Of a DNA stretch of 64,000 nt, positions 1 through 12,062 are shown piece after piece (within the stretch, counting starts at the first letter, position 1; every line of letters begins with the position of its first letter). This DNA comes from Paragyromitra xinjiangensis (lineage: Eukaryota; Ascomycota; Pezizomycetes; Pezizales; Discinaceae). The DNA is taken from positions 992,001 to 1,056,000 of the forward strand of contig JBCAMK010000003.1 of NCBI GenBank assembly GCA_038503065.1, read 5' to 3'. Position numbers and translations under genes: made by a program. The notes beneath the pieces were generated by a model that was given only the letters and a program-made list of their open reading frames with translations, was not told where the DNA came from and did no database searches.

Positions 1-407
1 CTTGAAATCTCGGAAAACAGCGCTTAGAGGAGGAAGAGAGAAGAAAACCTAACCAAATTCCCACCCCAACATACTCTACAGGATACACAGAATACAAATC
101 CACAAATCCAGTTAAAAGAACGTAGGCGACCAACCTTTATAGCTTCCACCCTCTCTGTCTCAATCCTCTCCACAACATCCCCAAACGTAACATCCTCAAA
201 CCCACTATTTGCTCTCGCCTCTTTCCCATCATCCCCTAGAAACCGCTCCCCCATCCTTTCAGGTCCATAGTAAAACGCATCACCGAATGGCTCGTGGATG
301 CATACCAATGCATCATTCGAGCGGGTCATCATCACCCTCTCAAACGCAGTTGAGCATGAGCGAGGGTGGGTCGCAAGGAAAATAATTCCTGAGGACGTAT
401 TAGGCAT
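1..407 (-). CDS. P-loop sulfotransferase-like protein, 5' exon only (partial)
   Basis: The first exon runs from ATG at 407 down to about 135 (91 codons) and the rest lies in or beyond the left edge. Near the N-terminus it has IIFLATHPRSCSTAFERV, a P-loop-like ATHPRS-type phosphate-binding segment as in fungal sulfotransferase-family or P-loop NTPase hypothetical proteins, followed by a HEPFGDAFYYGP segment typical of that family. The exon ends at AAG followed by GTTGGT, a plausible donor at 134. The open frame continues to a stop near 24, but the protein loses family character after VEAIK, so I read that part as intron. The acceptor is unresolved; a candidate AG is at 9-10. Substrate cannot be told from this piece. 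Confidence 0.6.
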
Positions 408-1921
408 ATTGTCAAGTAAATGGGTATATTCGCGTGGAAAGAGTAAATATGGTTGGGTTTTCAGAAAGGAGATGGATGAAGTTCAATCTGGACGCCTGAC
501 AATATATACTCCACGCTAGTTACAATATTTAGTGCCGCTGAACTTGAAAACTAGAACTAACTCGACCGCGTGCAGTAGCTTGGTGTATTTTGGGGGTATA
601 TATCAGTTCTGTGAAATCATGATATCATTGAAACTGGGGTATTTGACAGATAATAGGAGCTAAAGCGAAAAAATCCAGGGATTGTGCCGGGGTTCCTGCG
701 GCGATCTTTAGTAATCGCTAATTATTGGCTTGAGGATAGGGTTCGAAAACAGTCATCGTAGCCATTTTCGCTTTGGGGGTCCCGTTATTTCAGCTGCGGG
801 TTGTGATCTCCCAAAGTTAGCTTAAAATCAGCTGGGGCACGTTCACGTGAGTACGAGACTAGGGTTATCGTATCTTTCGAGAAGAAATTATCCGCATATA
901 CCATAGGAATCGAGGACATGGAGTTTTTATCTTTGATACAAGGTTTACTCTAATCAGAATGATATCATAGATTAAATGTACTACATTGCGTTGTAGTTGT
1001 GGGTGTATTTATTTACTGGCAAACAAATGTTTTTAGTGTGACGGGAGTTTTGGTTAGTGTTTTATGCACTGCGCTAGAAACCTCAAAAAGCGTCTCGGGT
1101 ACTAGCCCCCAAGGGCTGATTTGGCCAAGGTCTAATATGTGAAGTCACAAGTTATCACTCGGATTTTAGTTGAGTGGATGAAGCCATCGGATTCAACAAG
1201 CGAACAGGAATAACCAAGGTTTCTGCGAAATTGGATCTTGAAATCCTACCATATTCTCTTTTCGTTGGCCCCACTCCATCCCGATAATGAGTTTTAACTC
1301 GCTTTCTCTATAGTTTACTCGCCAGATTCTTCACGCAACTGTGATGTCGTGTTCAACTTGGGATTGGATTGGAGGAGGCGCTAGCTAAGGGAAACGACAT
1401 TCGAACTGGTCTTTATTACCTACTTTGGTATAGTTTGACGCCACCATTCGCCGAGATTTCTACACGATATCTTTTCTTATTCGCGGCTCAAGACGGTTTA
1501 ATACGGTCTGCAGATTTTCGTAGGGTAATTGATTTAACTTGTTATTGTGCTTTTGCTTCCGTGATCAATTTGCCGTTACTCGTACGTCATTCTTAATTTT
1601 AAGGCTCGCCAGTGGGGGTTTGCCTTAGAGTAGTCTAAATAAATAATTGGATATGAGAGCTGGTGCTTAGTCGCACAAAGGCTGAATGTCGACATATGAT
1701 CGATTCTGACGCAATCGGCGAATATTTTATTTCTTTTGGGATATCTACTAGGACTGTAAGTAAAACATCCTATCCTAAGTCTAAGCGGCAAACTGCGTAG
1801 CAATCAACATCGAAAATGCTCTCTTCATGGTCAAAGCTGGCGCGGCGGTTCTTCAACCCCCGTCCCAGAACCCATCAAATCATAGCTCCTGCTGCCACCA
1901 GTACAAGATAATCGATAGACA
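408..1921. other. Intergenic, nothing recognised
   Basis: About 1.5 kb with only short open frames on both strands (up to 75 codons), none with recognisable protein character. It would contain the promoter of the left-edge minus-strand gene. No repeat or RNA gene was seen. Confidence 0.6.
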
Positions 1922-3095
1922 CTAGCACTTAGCTAACAACTCATCCAGATCGTCAAAGTCACGGAACTCGCAACCTTCGCCACGGTAGGTTGCCGGAATG
2001 TGGTTGATACTTAATCTCAACTCGCAAGCAGCCTCTTGGGCTTCGTCTTCCGCTCGATGTCTTGTACTTGTGAGCTCTGCGTACCCCGCCCCTGTAATTG
2101 CTTTTGAAAGAGCAGCACTCGCGTGTTCAATTGACATGCTCCAATCTTCTTGGATATCCATCACGCGTCCTAATGATTTCCGCTGGTATGCATACATCCC
2201 TAGGATAAAGCCGCGGTGAAAAATCGCGTTCAATGTCTCACATAACTTCCTGGAATCTATGACGAATTGTAAATCGGATGTTTCATTGTTGGGCATAGCA
2301 AGCTCAAAGATAGATGAAATTTTTGAGCCGTCAGGCACGCAACGAAACAAGGATGCTGGGGTAGTGGTTCCATCGAAGAAGAAGAATCTAAAAGTGGAGC
2401 CGTCGCTGATAATGCAGTGAATGGGAGCGACAAAATTCTCCTCGAAGTTGCTGAACTCGTATCTATAGTTATCGATAATGAGCTGAGCAACGAAGTGGAG
2501 GTGGTCCTCTGGTTCTTCAAGTTTCATTCCACATTCGATAAGGAGAACTGTAACACCTCCGCAGATGCGGAATTCGTGATAAATGAGTCGTGGCCTGGTA
2601 GCTGCGAGATCACTAGAGGCGGTTTCATGTTCAATATATGATTCGCTGATGTTTACTTGGATCATGGAGTGAAACTGGGAAATAATCCGGTGGAAGAGCT
2701 GAGCAAGTTACAGATGGTCAGCCAGCCATGGGTATACTCGACCATATGGAGAAAGATGCGGAATATAGAAAGTACCGGGGCAATGAATCTTGATATGACG
2801 TGGAGGTCCCGATCAGCCTGAGGAGATCCATATTGATTACAAATCATCTGAAAATCTTTGAGAATGCTTTTGAAGAGAGATGTAGGAATACGGGCAGGCT
2901 TCAGGTGAAAACTAGGAGCATCATTGAATTTCTTGGCTGGATCAAAGCCAACGAGGTGAGCAACAGTTGAGTACGAGATGAGGTCGGAGTGAATCTCCAA
3001 TTCACGCTCTTTTGGCAGGTATCAGTAGCTATAGGAGCGTAGAGTGAAAGGGGCATACTGCGAAGGTGCTGTTTCAGCGCGTTGAGGTTAGGCAT
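1922..3095 (-). CDS. Hypothetical protein, 348 aa, possibly PD-(D/E)XK-like
   Basis: Three exons: 3059-3095, 2776-3008 and 1922-2698. Introns are 3009-3058 (GTATGC donor, 50 nt) and 2699-2775 (GTACTT donor, CTGAC branch, 77 nt). Together they give an open frame of 349 codons including the stop, starting MPNLNALKQHLRK. No characterised product is recognised. The middle, around residues 130-190, has hydrophobic strands (GGVTVLLIECGMKL) followed by IHCIISDGSTFRFFFFDG. This layout resembles fungal hypothetical proteins with a degenerate restriction-endonuclease-like fold, in which an E-x-K would follow the GGVTVL strand. Here the residues are E145-C-G147, so catalysis is doubtful. The C-terminus is acidic. 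The family link is inference from memory of the motif and could be wrong. Confidence 0.65.
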
Positions 3096-4416
3096 CGTTG
3101 GGTACAGGAGTTGGATCTATTGTTTGAATTGTAGCAAAATCCTTTCAGTCAGTAATGATGAGTGAGTATAGATTCAAGGGGTTAAGAACTGATGAGGTCG
3201 TGGAAAATCATAATCACATGATGCTATTTAGTACGCTACGAGTTGACTTGATGGTGATACAGTATAGGTAAATGTTTGATCAGTGGGGCTTTGAGTACAA
3301 GGGCGGATATCTGTTTGGGATTTTTACCGGCAGAAGAAAGTTATTGCAAACCTCAGTTCTTCATTTCCTTATCTGAAATATAAAGCACATCGGTCACATC
3401 GGGGCTGGTGGCGATCAAAGATCTTCCTCCCCTCTTGTCCTCCCGAAAGACACCAGTCTCGTTGTTCTTCAGACCTTATGGTCGGCTGACATGCATACAG
3501 GCTTGCTGGAATCAACGACGCTTTAGCCTTAAGCCCTTTCATCACAATTCCAACTACTCAATTTGAAGGGAGAAAGAAAGTTCTGGGTAGACTATTCGAT
3601 CCGCACACCCTCTAGCATATCTCTTTCTACCCCTCCCGGTATTTTAATGTACCCAGCTCTCTAAGGTTAGCCTTGAGAAGTAGGTATTTCAAATTCTCCT
3701 CAATGAGATCAAATTTGCTGCTATTGCTTTCTAGCTGTTGGTTTTGGTACTACATCTGCTCCCAGGTTCCAACTACATGGGCTCATATATTCACCTTACT
3801 CCACTTCTTGGAGAAGGGTAAACTGCGGAAAATTGTAGGTGCATGCAGTTAAAGAGCCTCGGGATATGGTATTGCTAGAAGAAAGTATGAAAAAACTATA
3901 TACAGCTTCTATTCTTCGGTGGTAATTGTTCAGAGAAACACGGGTATATCTTTAAAAGCTAGATACAAGAAAGCGGGAAAAAGTTAACAAGACACTAGCA
4001 AGACCTTTTCCCCTAGGGTTCCTTACAAATATGTACTTGAATAGGTCAGGTTAATAACAAGACGACATGTATACTCAACTCTCGAAATATCCATACGTTT
4101 TTCCAAAAAGACAGAATAAATGAAAGAAAAATGGAGGCAAGCCCCAGCCTAAAATGGCTCAAGGCACTGAAAATAGGTGCAAGGGCTCCCAACACAACTG
4201 ATACCGCGTCTCGACCACAAGGAAATTGTAAAGCTACGAAATGAAAAAGATCCCAACACCAGAAAAAACAAAAAAAACCCAACGACTCCATCCTCACTCC
4301 CTTAACTCCTGTAGCCACTATCTTCACCTTAACAAAAAAAGGAATATTAGGGTATTTCGCGCATTCAAACCAAAAATTCCTACTTGACAGAAAGGAAAGA
4401 AAAATCTATACTGTAA
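3096..4416. other. Intergenic, nothing recognised
   Basis: About 1.3 kb between a gene start and a gene end, both on the minus strand. The right part (roughly 4046-4416) is likely 3' untranslated sequence of the giant gene that follows. No repeat or RNA gene was seen. Confidence 0.5.
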
Positions 4417-7400
4417 CTAGTATCTTAACTTCCCAACGATTGAAAAAAGGTGGGCTGCTTCCACTTCGCCTTTCATCTGTGGAAACGAAGATTACTTAGC
4501 ACCAAAAAAGCACTGAAAGAAAACATTCATAGGGAAAGTTTCACATACCTGCATCATGTAGACAGTGCTCTTCGCACCCAGTCCTCCAACACCTCCTGGG
4601 ACCCCTGTCCCATTCTCCTCACCCTCACCGATCAAAATGCTTACGGCGATCCCAGTCCTTGCAACACGCTCAAATGAAGCTTCCCCTAAGACAGCATCCA
4701 ACAAAACGAGGTTTCCAGCTTTATTGGTAGCAACAATCCTCTTCTCCAGGCCTGTCGCATTGGGATGCTTGTGGGTTTTCGGGGGTTTTAGAATGCTGAC
4801 CCTAGAGTTTCCAAGGTCTCTCCATTTGGATGAGTTCTCACGACGGTACAATCGGACTTTAAAGATAAGGTTGCCATCGGCTACGCCGGTAGGAGTTCCA
4901 CCACGAGAGCCATCGCCGTTTATGCTCCCCGAGGAAGTTGATGCCAGGGAGCTGAGAGGAGAATTCTTGATCATGCCGTTTTTCTGACGGAAGCGGCTGA
5001 ATGCTGAGGATAAACTGCTCTCAGATTGGCCAGCCGATGACGAGATAACACTCCCCGGGGCACTAGTGATTCCCGCTCTGTAGGTTTTAGATCTGCCCCA
5101 GCTCCCCCAACCTCGTTTAACATTGCTATCAGCGCTTGAAGCCTCGCTTGCTCCCATCTCCGATACTGCTAGGGAGCTCAACAAGGTCGATGGGGCTTGG
5201 AAATTTGCAGGATAGATTCTGTTGAGATTGATGGCATTGTAAAGAGATTCACATTCGTTCGGAGACCGACAGCGAAGCATGAGACTCGTTCCGGCAAATT
5301 TCGAGTTTTTCGGTGTTCTGATCGAGATGTCGACAGCCGTGCCGCGTCGCACTGGGGTAAGGGGAGTGAGGTCAAGATTAAATATTGGCATGCATGACTC
5401 CAAACTAGTATCCGACGGTTCCTTGGCTAGGGCTATTGTGTCAGGCTTGGAGAGAGAGCCATCCTTTCCCATGATAGCTTTTTCTTTGATGGAACTCTGA
5501 GAATTGGGAGTGCTGGGAGGTGATATGGATGGGAGGCCCTCAATGTGCCCTGGTGTAATCAATACCCTACATTCATTCGGATGTAGCTTCTCCCATTGAC
5601 TGGTGGCCCAAGTAAAGACAGATGCTCGGAATTTTAAGGTTGGGGTTGGCGCTTGAGTGGCTGTTACGGTTGTTGTTGTCACAGTTGTTGGTTGACTGGC
5701 CAATGACACGGATGACGGCCGCTGTCTCGGCAACTCAATGATACCTGACGGCTGCTTCGAGATACGTCTAGGTATTGAAAGCATCGGCGGAGGGTACTCG
5801 CCATCCTCTTCTTCGGAACATATAGACACGGCATCGTCAGAGTCTTCATCTTCTGACGAAGAGGAAGACGACGAGCCAGACGAATCTTCATCATGAGTAG
5901 TTTGATCCTGATCTTCACTTTCATCATCAACCTCTCCTTCCTCCTCCACCCCTCCTTCCTCTTTTTCAGTATCTTCGGACCCCGAAGGGGAGGAGGGATC
6001 ATATTCATGCTTAAGAGGGCTCGAAGTCCGACGGCGAGGCAAACCAGACCGTACTGAGGAGACAGGTGAGTCTGAACCCGGCGCTAGAACTGGGGTGCGT
6101 GACTTGGAAGATCGAGGAGACTTGGTAGGAGTACGATGCGGTGGAACTGGAGGAGGGGAATCAGGTTGTGGCGTATCTTGTTTAGTTGGGCTTAAAGCTT
6201 CAGGGCTTTCCGGCCTATTCGGCGAAAGGACAGGAACATCGCCTAGCGGTGACTTGGTGATAGACAAGGCTTTGGGGCGTTCCTCATCAAGATGAATAGA
6301 GTGTGCTCGAGAAAGAGTTCTGGGGGTATCTAACTGTCTAGGAGATGGAGGCGGGCTTAGTGATCTCGCGTCGTCGTCGTGACTAACGACAGATTGGCGT
6401 CTCAGATTCAATGGTTTACTGGCTTTACGGGACCTTTGAATGCTGGAGCCAGAAACAGACCTTCCAGACTCACTCTGAGAATACTTTGCTGAATCCGATA
6501 GGGTATGCAGGGATGGCGAGTGGCGAAGTGGAGAAGCGAGCATAACATGTCCGTCGTCAGGTTCCTTATTGGTGCCGTCAACACTGACGTTAGATACCTC
6601 AAAGCAGCCACCCTCAAATTGGTAGCCGCCTGGGATAATGGGCGTTACAGCGAAGTCCGGAGGAATGGAAAATTGGGTTGTCTCTGCTGGCTTGAAATCG
6701 GAGACTCCAGGTATGCCAAAAACATTTTCAGATCGAGGTTCTGTCGGCTTTGGAGAAAGTGTAGCGAATAGAGGTTCAGGCTTCAGCTTCTCAACGCTGT
6801 TGTCTTGTTTAGGCTCGGGCTCGGGCTCGGGCTCAGGCTCAGGCTCAGGCTCCATAAACGAGAAGACATCAACAGTAGGTTTAGACTTCTGGAATTTCAA
6901 TGCTGGCGTCTGCATGCGTGATGATGAGGCAATTGTCGACTCTTCAATTACCGTGTCAAGAACTGTTGGTTTATGAATCTCGTCGCCAAATGGGCCTTCC
7001 GGCGGAATAGGCATGAGTCCAAACATCTGGACCCATTCAAACCCAGCTGCTGTAGCGGACTGCAAAACGAGAATTTGCCTCCATTCTTGGCTGCCTTGAT
7101 CAACCCCTCTGATCATTACCACGATCTCCCCTGCTGCATCACCTGTCCTCGAGGATATGGCAGCTAATGGCACTGGGGCAAAGAGTAGCCATTTTTCGAC
7201 CCCAGCACCGAATTCACAAATGAGGATTTCACCACCGTGTGGCCTACCTTTCACGGCGGGATCTCGGAGGATTAGCTCGACGTTTCGCTGGATCACGCGC
7301 CCTGAGGAGTGATAGAGCTTCATCCAGAAGCTGTCACGTGCTCGCACACGCTTGGACGGGTCTAAAGAGACATCAGGCTTTGTGAACAGCGTATAGATAT

Positions 7401-10400
7401 CAGAGGCCTTTGAAACGTCAATAGAGGCTGCCGCTTCATCTTCAATACGGGCTTTCTCTTCGGCGATCTTTCGGCGAGCCATCGTCACGAGGGTATGGAA
7501 CGAAGATGAGAGTGAGAGAGCGAGCGGAGAAGGTGTGAGAATATTGATTCTCTAAAATTAAGGAAATTGTGGTTAGCTATATTCGATGGATAAAAACACT
7601 GTAGTATATGAAAGGAACTAAACGATAACAATGGGCGTGGGGAAAATCTATACAAGCATATTAAAATCCCTACCTTAAACAACTTGGCTAAGACCTTCAA
7701 CCGGACTAGTGGCCGCTTCAGCAAGAACGCCACATCAACTTTCTCTTCATCTTCCTCGGGAGGAGGTGGGGGAGGCATTGCCCATGTAGATGGATCTCCT
7801 TCATAGTTAGTCGATGGGGTTGTTGGGGCTACTCCAAAGCTGTAAAGCAGTTCTAGATCTTTCCTAGCGGCTTCATCCTTTTGTTTTTGAGAGGTTTCAT
7901 CACCGACATCATCGTCAAGATTAGAGGCTAAGGTTACCACCACATCTTGAAATCCCATACGCCAAACAGATAGATATTCCTCATACACCTTTTTCGCATC
8001 TGTGGCCCATGCTAGAAGCTCCTCTGGTTTTCTCGGCATCCTTTCGTGCATGGTTTTGAGGCGTTCCAAAGAGATTCCCATATCTACTATTGGTCGTGTC
8101 GGGTTTGCTCCGAACCCAGTCCGAAGACTGTAATTGTGATTGTTGCTGTTGCCACCATTCAGGGAGGTCCGCCTGACAATATCGTCGGCCCGTTCGAGTA
8201 CTGTTGCGAAAAGTACCGGAACGACGTCTTCTACCAATGTTCGAAGCTCTCTCATATACCTTACCTCCTCGGTAGCAATTTCATCCATTAGGTCTGTAAC
8301 TGTAAGAGTAGAAACCTTTCTATTCGCTTTGCGATGACTACGAGCCCGAGCGGCAGATCGGATACTTTTGTTGGGCTTTGGGGCAGAGAGAATTGAGATA
8401 AGATCTGCGTGTTTGGTGTATTTCCGCTTTAAGCTGGTGGCTTTCGTGAGAACGCTTGGTGTGTAAGTATCGTGCGTTTCCTCTTCAACATTTTTCTCCG
8501 CTACTGGAGTTTGCTGTTCTGCTTGAGATTTCTGCCCTGGAGGGGAAATAGGGTCAAACTTCAGCGCAGGTGTTGGTCTAGGAGTGATATTTAGTGGCTT
8601 GACTGTAGATACGGAAGAGAGTGAAATTGTTCTGGCATGTTCAGAACCCGCGATAGAACTTGCATCATCGGCAATAGAGGGTGTAGGTGTGACTGATCCT
8701 TCAGTGCGAGACCTATGGTGCTTCCCTTTTGGTCTAGGAGGGGAGGTTGAACCACGAAGACTTCTTCTTGGTAGTGGGAGCTGAGGAATATCTTCAAGGC
8801 CAATGTTGTTCCTTGGCGGCGGGGTTTTTGCCATCGGTTTCACTTCATTCACTAGCTCTCCTCCTACTTTTGTCTCCATTTCCTTGGCTTTCTCCTTGAC
8901 ATCCTCTCCTAGGCTATCTTCTGAGTCCTCGTCTGAGTCCTCGTCTGAATCCTCGTCCGAATCCTCGCTTTCTTCTTTAATTGACTGCGGCGTTTCTCGT
9001 ACAGGTGTTTCGGCTCGCTGATCTAGAGTATCATCGTCCTGACTCTCCTCACTCTCTTCACTAGAGGACTCATCAACTCGGGGAGATACAATCTGAAGCT
9101 CTTCTTTCACCATATTGCTCACTGCCTTGAAAAATGAAGTGGTCGCCGACGAAATCCCGGGCATAAACCCGCCCCCACTCTCTTTCTTTTTCGGCGAAAG
9201 TTTGAGCGGCATTACCGGAGGTGGGCTGATCGGGACCGCAGACTCTTTGGATGACTGAAGAGAGGAGGTGTCCGAATGAGCGGTGGGAGGTCTGTCAATG
9301 ATCGGTTCCGTATCTTTAGGGGTGGGTTCTTCCACTGGTTGAGGTGTTGATCTAGTACTCGATGGTTTTTCTTTTAAAGCTAGATCCTCTTGTGAAGACA
9401 TCGGACTGGATGATGCACTAATAGGCTTCTCTTCCTTCTTTAGTGTCTTCTCAGTGGAATTTGCATTTCTGTTCTTAGTCCTAACCCTTTTCGGTCTAGT
9501 TGGAACTACTGGAGATGCCAATGACTTTTCGTTCGTAGTACTAGGGGATAGAGGTGGAGACCGTTTCTCTTCAACCGGCACAGGAGATGGAGTTTTCGGC
9601 GTTGGGGTGGTAGGAACGCTTCGTGGTTCTTTCTTTTTCCGAGATTCCCACCTTTTTGCAGACTCCAGTGGTGGTGTTGAATCCCTCTGCGATATTTGCT
9701 CGTGCAGACGTGGGCTATTACCTCGTTTTGCTGCTTTTCGAAAGAATTCCAGCAACGGATCTTCGGGAGTGAGTGGCCTAGCAGGTACTTTTTGGAACTT
9801 GATGGGTGTCGACTCTGCTTCTGATTCTGTGTCTTCTTCTGATCCGCTTCCTGAATCGGAGCGTAGCTTTTGTTTCTGTACTTCCCTCTTTCGCCGCTTT
9901 TCGTTTCTCCGTCTCTGCATTTCTTTTTCCATGTCTCTCTCCCGTTGCCTCTCAATTTCTCTCTGATTCTCCATATCCCGCACTCGTCTCATCTCTCGCT
10001 CTTTCTCTCGCTCAATCTCCTTTTCCTTGGCTCGCAACAACCCTCTCTCTCTTTCCATTTCCTTCTCCCTTTCTCGTTCTCTTTCTCGATCTCGACGTCG
10101 TTCTTCCTCCAATTGCCATTCCTTTTCCCTTAACTTCTCCCTTTCTTTCTCACGTTCCCTCTCTAATTCCTTCTCTCGCTCTTTCATTCGTTGTCTCTCA
10201 CGCTTCCTCTCTTGTTCCATCTCGCGTTCCTTCTCCCGCAGTCGTATCTTTTCCTTCTCCCGCTTTTCCTTCTCCTTCTCCAAAGCCTTTTCGAGTTCCC
10301 GTTGTCGTTTCTTCTCTTTTTCAAGTTTTTCTAGCTCCAGCTGATGTTGACGCTCCTTTTCTAGCCTTTCCTTTTCTAGCTCCTTGTCTTTCTCCAGGAT

Positions 10401-12062
10401 GTCGATTTGGCGCTGCCGTGATCGAACCCGCTCCAATTCCTCGAGCTCACGTACACGTTGGCGCTCCCTCTCAAGTTTCTCTTGTTGCCGTTGCCGTTGC
10501 CGTTCATTCTCCAGTTTCTCCAGTTCGCGTTCGCGTTGTCGTTCCTTTTCCAGCCTTTCCAACTCCAGCTCAAGCAGGCGTTGTTTCTCTTTTTCAGTCT
10601 CTCTCTCCCTCTCCCTCTCAGACTCTGCAATGCTTTCCTCAGCAATACTTGCCTCCCTTTCCGCGCCCAGCCTTTCCGTTGAGCCACCAGCACCCTTCTT
10701 CCGCCTAGTTCCCTTGTTTTTCAACGGCCTAACCCTGATGCCGTCATCGTATTCGTCCCACTTTTTTTGCGTCGATTCGGTATCTCCCACGATTGTAGAT
10801 CCCTCAATGTTGCCTGCCTCTGCTTTTTCACACGCTTCCTGGTCTTTCCTGATGCGTTCCTCGTCCTCGCGTCGTTGCTTTTCACGTTCTTCTGCCTCCT
10901 CTGCCTCCTGCTTCTTGACTAATGCCTCAAATTCTCTGGCAGCCTTCCTTTCTCGTCTCATTTCTGCCTCAAATTCCTCTTTCCGTGCTCTGACGCTCTT
11001 TTCGCCCTTCCGAACGGAGTTTGTATGACCACTTCCTTGGGATCTAATGAGTGCCGGGGATCTGGGCTTGTTGGTATAAATCCTAATCCCATCGTCGTAT
11101 TCCCAAGCTTTGACCTCCACTTTAACACCACCTCCCTCTTCTTCCACTTCTGTTTCAGGTTCAACCTTTACCCCTCCCCCTACGTCGTTGTCGGTCTGCG
11201 CCTCTGCTGCCTTGTCTACAAAGGTTTCTTTCTCTTTCTTCTTCTTTCGCCTGCTTCCGGAGGCTCGTCTTTTGACGCGCATGGGCGCTATCCTAATCCC
11301 ATCTTCGTCGTACACTACGCTTTTGCTGACTCCACTTCCAGCTTCAGTAGCACGACTTACATCAAACTCTGCTCCCTCTATCATAACTTCCACTTCCAGC
11401 TCAGTCTGAGCACCAACACTTGATTTACCTAGCTCTTTTTCTCTGTCTCTTCGCCGCTTCATCTTTCTCTCTCGTTCTATGCTCCTTGCTCTCCTTCTTA
11501 CGGCCTGCTTATCAGCATCCGATGCGCTTTCCCATTCCTCTCGTAATTCTTTCATGATAACATCCGGTGGGACCAAAGGCGAACTTCTAAGATCTGATTC
11601 AACTGTAACCGTTGATAGACCCCTCTTGCGCGGCGCCGGTGGTGTAGGAGTAGCTGGTGTGATTGGAGGCATTTCCACTGGATCCCCGTTGACCACGCCT
11701 CCTCCGGCAGCCTGCCACCTCCTGACCCGTTCCCGTACATTGACTGTGTCGTGAACTCCTAGTGCGGGTCCCAAGTCCAACTTTTTCGCCCGTTCCATAG
11801 CCTCCTTGGATTTTTTGTAGGTTCGGTCATCAAGGTCGTCGCCGTGAGCAGCTTTCTTTGACATGAACTTCCGACCAAACCCTTTGAAAGGATGAGACGA
11901 TGCGGAGGCGTGGGGGTTGACTCTTGGTGTAGGTTCATCTTCGTTGTGGCGAGGGTTCGGGGGAGCTTGAGAAGCGGAGGAGCGGGGTGAGGGAGTTTTG
12001 CATGGAATGTTGTCCTCTGGGTCAGCGACCTTTCGAGGGGTCGTTGGGGTGTTTGCTACCAT
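4417..12062 (-). CDS. Giant DH-domain (RhoGEF-like) protein with PH-like region, ~2,483 aa
   Basis: Two introns join three exons: 7674-12062, 4549-7551 and 4417-4476. Intron 7552-7673 has a GTAGGG donor and CTAAC branch; intron 4477-4548 has a GTATGT donor. The spliced length is 2,484 codons including the stop. I chose the ATG at 12062 (MVANTPTTPRK); an in-frame ATG at 12098 would add 12 residues. The N-terminal third is low complexity with a glutamate/arginine/lysine-rich stretch of about 250 residues (near 9900-10620) that is probably one long charged helix. A DH-like helical domain follows at about residues 1250-1480: TDLMDEIATEEVRYMREL opens it and KRPLVRLKVLAKLFK, continuing as RINILTPSP across the intron, closes it. 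A PH-like region follows (FWMKLYHSSGRVIQRNVE to QEWRQILVLQS). The C-terminal half is Ser/Pro-rich with acidic runs. Likely role is Rho-family GTPase signalling or scaffolding, by inference. Confidence 0.85.
6811..6853 (-). repeat. In-frame Glu-Pro dipeptide repeat
   Basis: A hexanucleotide repeat (GGCTCG/GGCTCA on the plus strand) encodes seven consecutive Glu-Pro pairs in the C-terminal half of the giant DH-domain protein, just after a PH-like region. It is length-variable in principle. Confidence 0.85.

Noticed and set aside
4565..4987. Plus-strand frame of 140 codons
   Set aside because: Antisense to the conserved C-terminal end of the DH-domain gene.
9806..10708. A 300-codon plus-strand open frame, Ser/Leu/Phe-rich
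   Set aside because: It lies exactly opposite the Glu/Arg/Lys-rich coding repeat of the giant DH gene. The purine-rich coding strand makes its complement free of stops. The product has no protein character.
10384..11028. A 214-codon plus-strand Ser/Arg-rich frame
   Set aside because: Same cause: an antisense shadow of the charged helix region.
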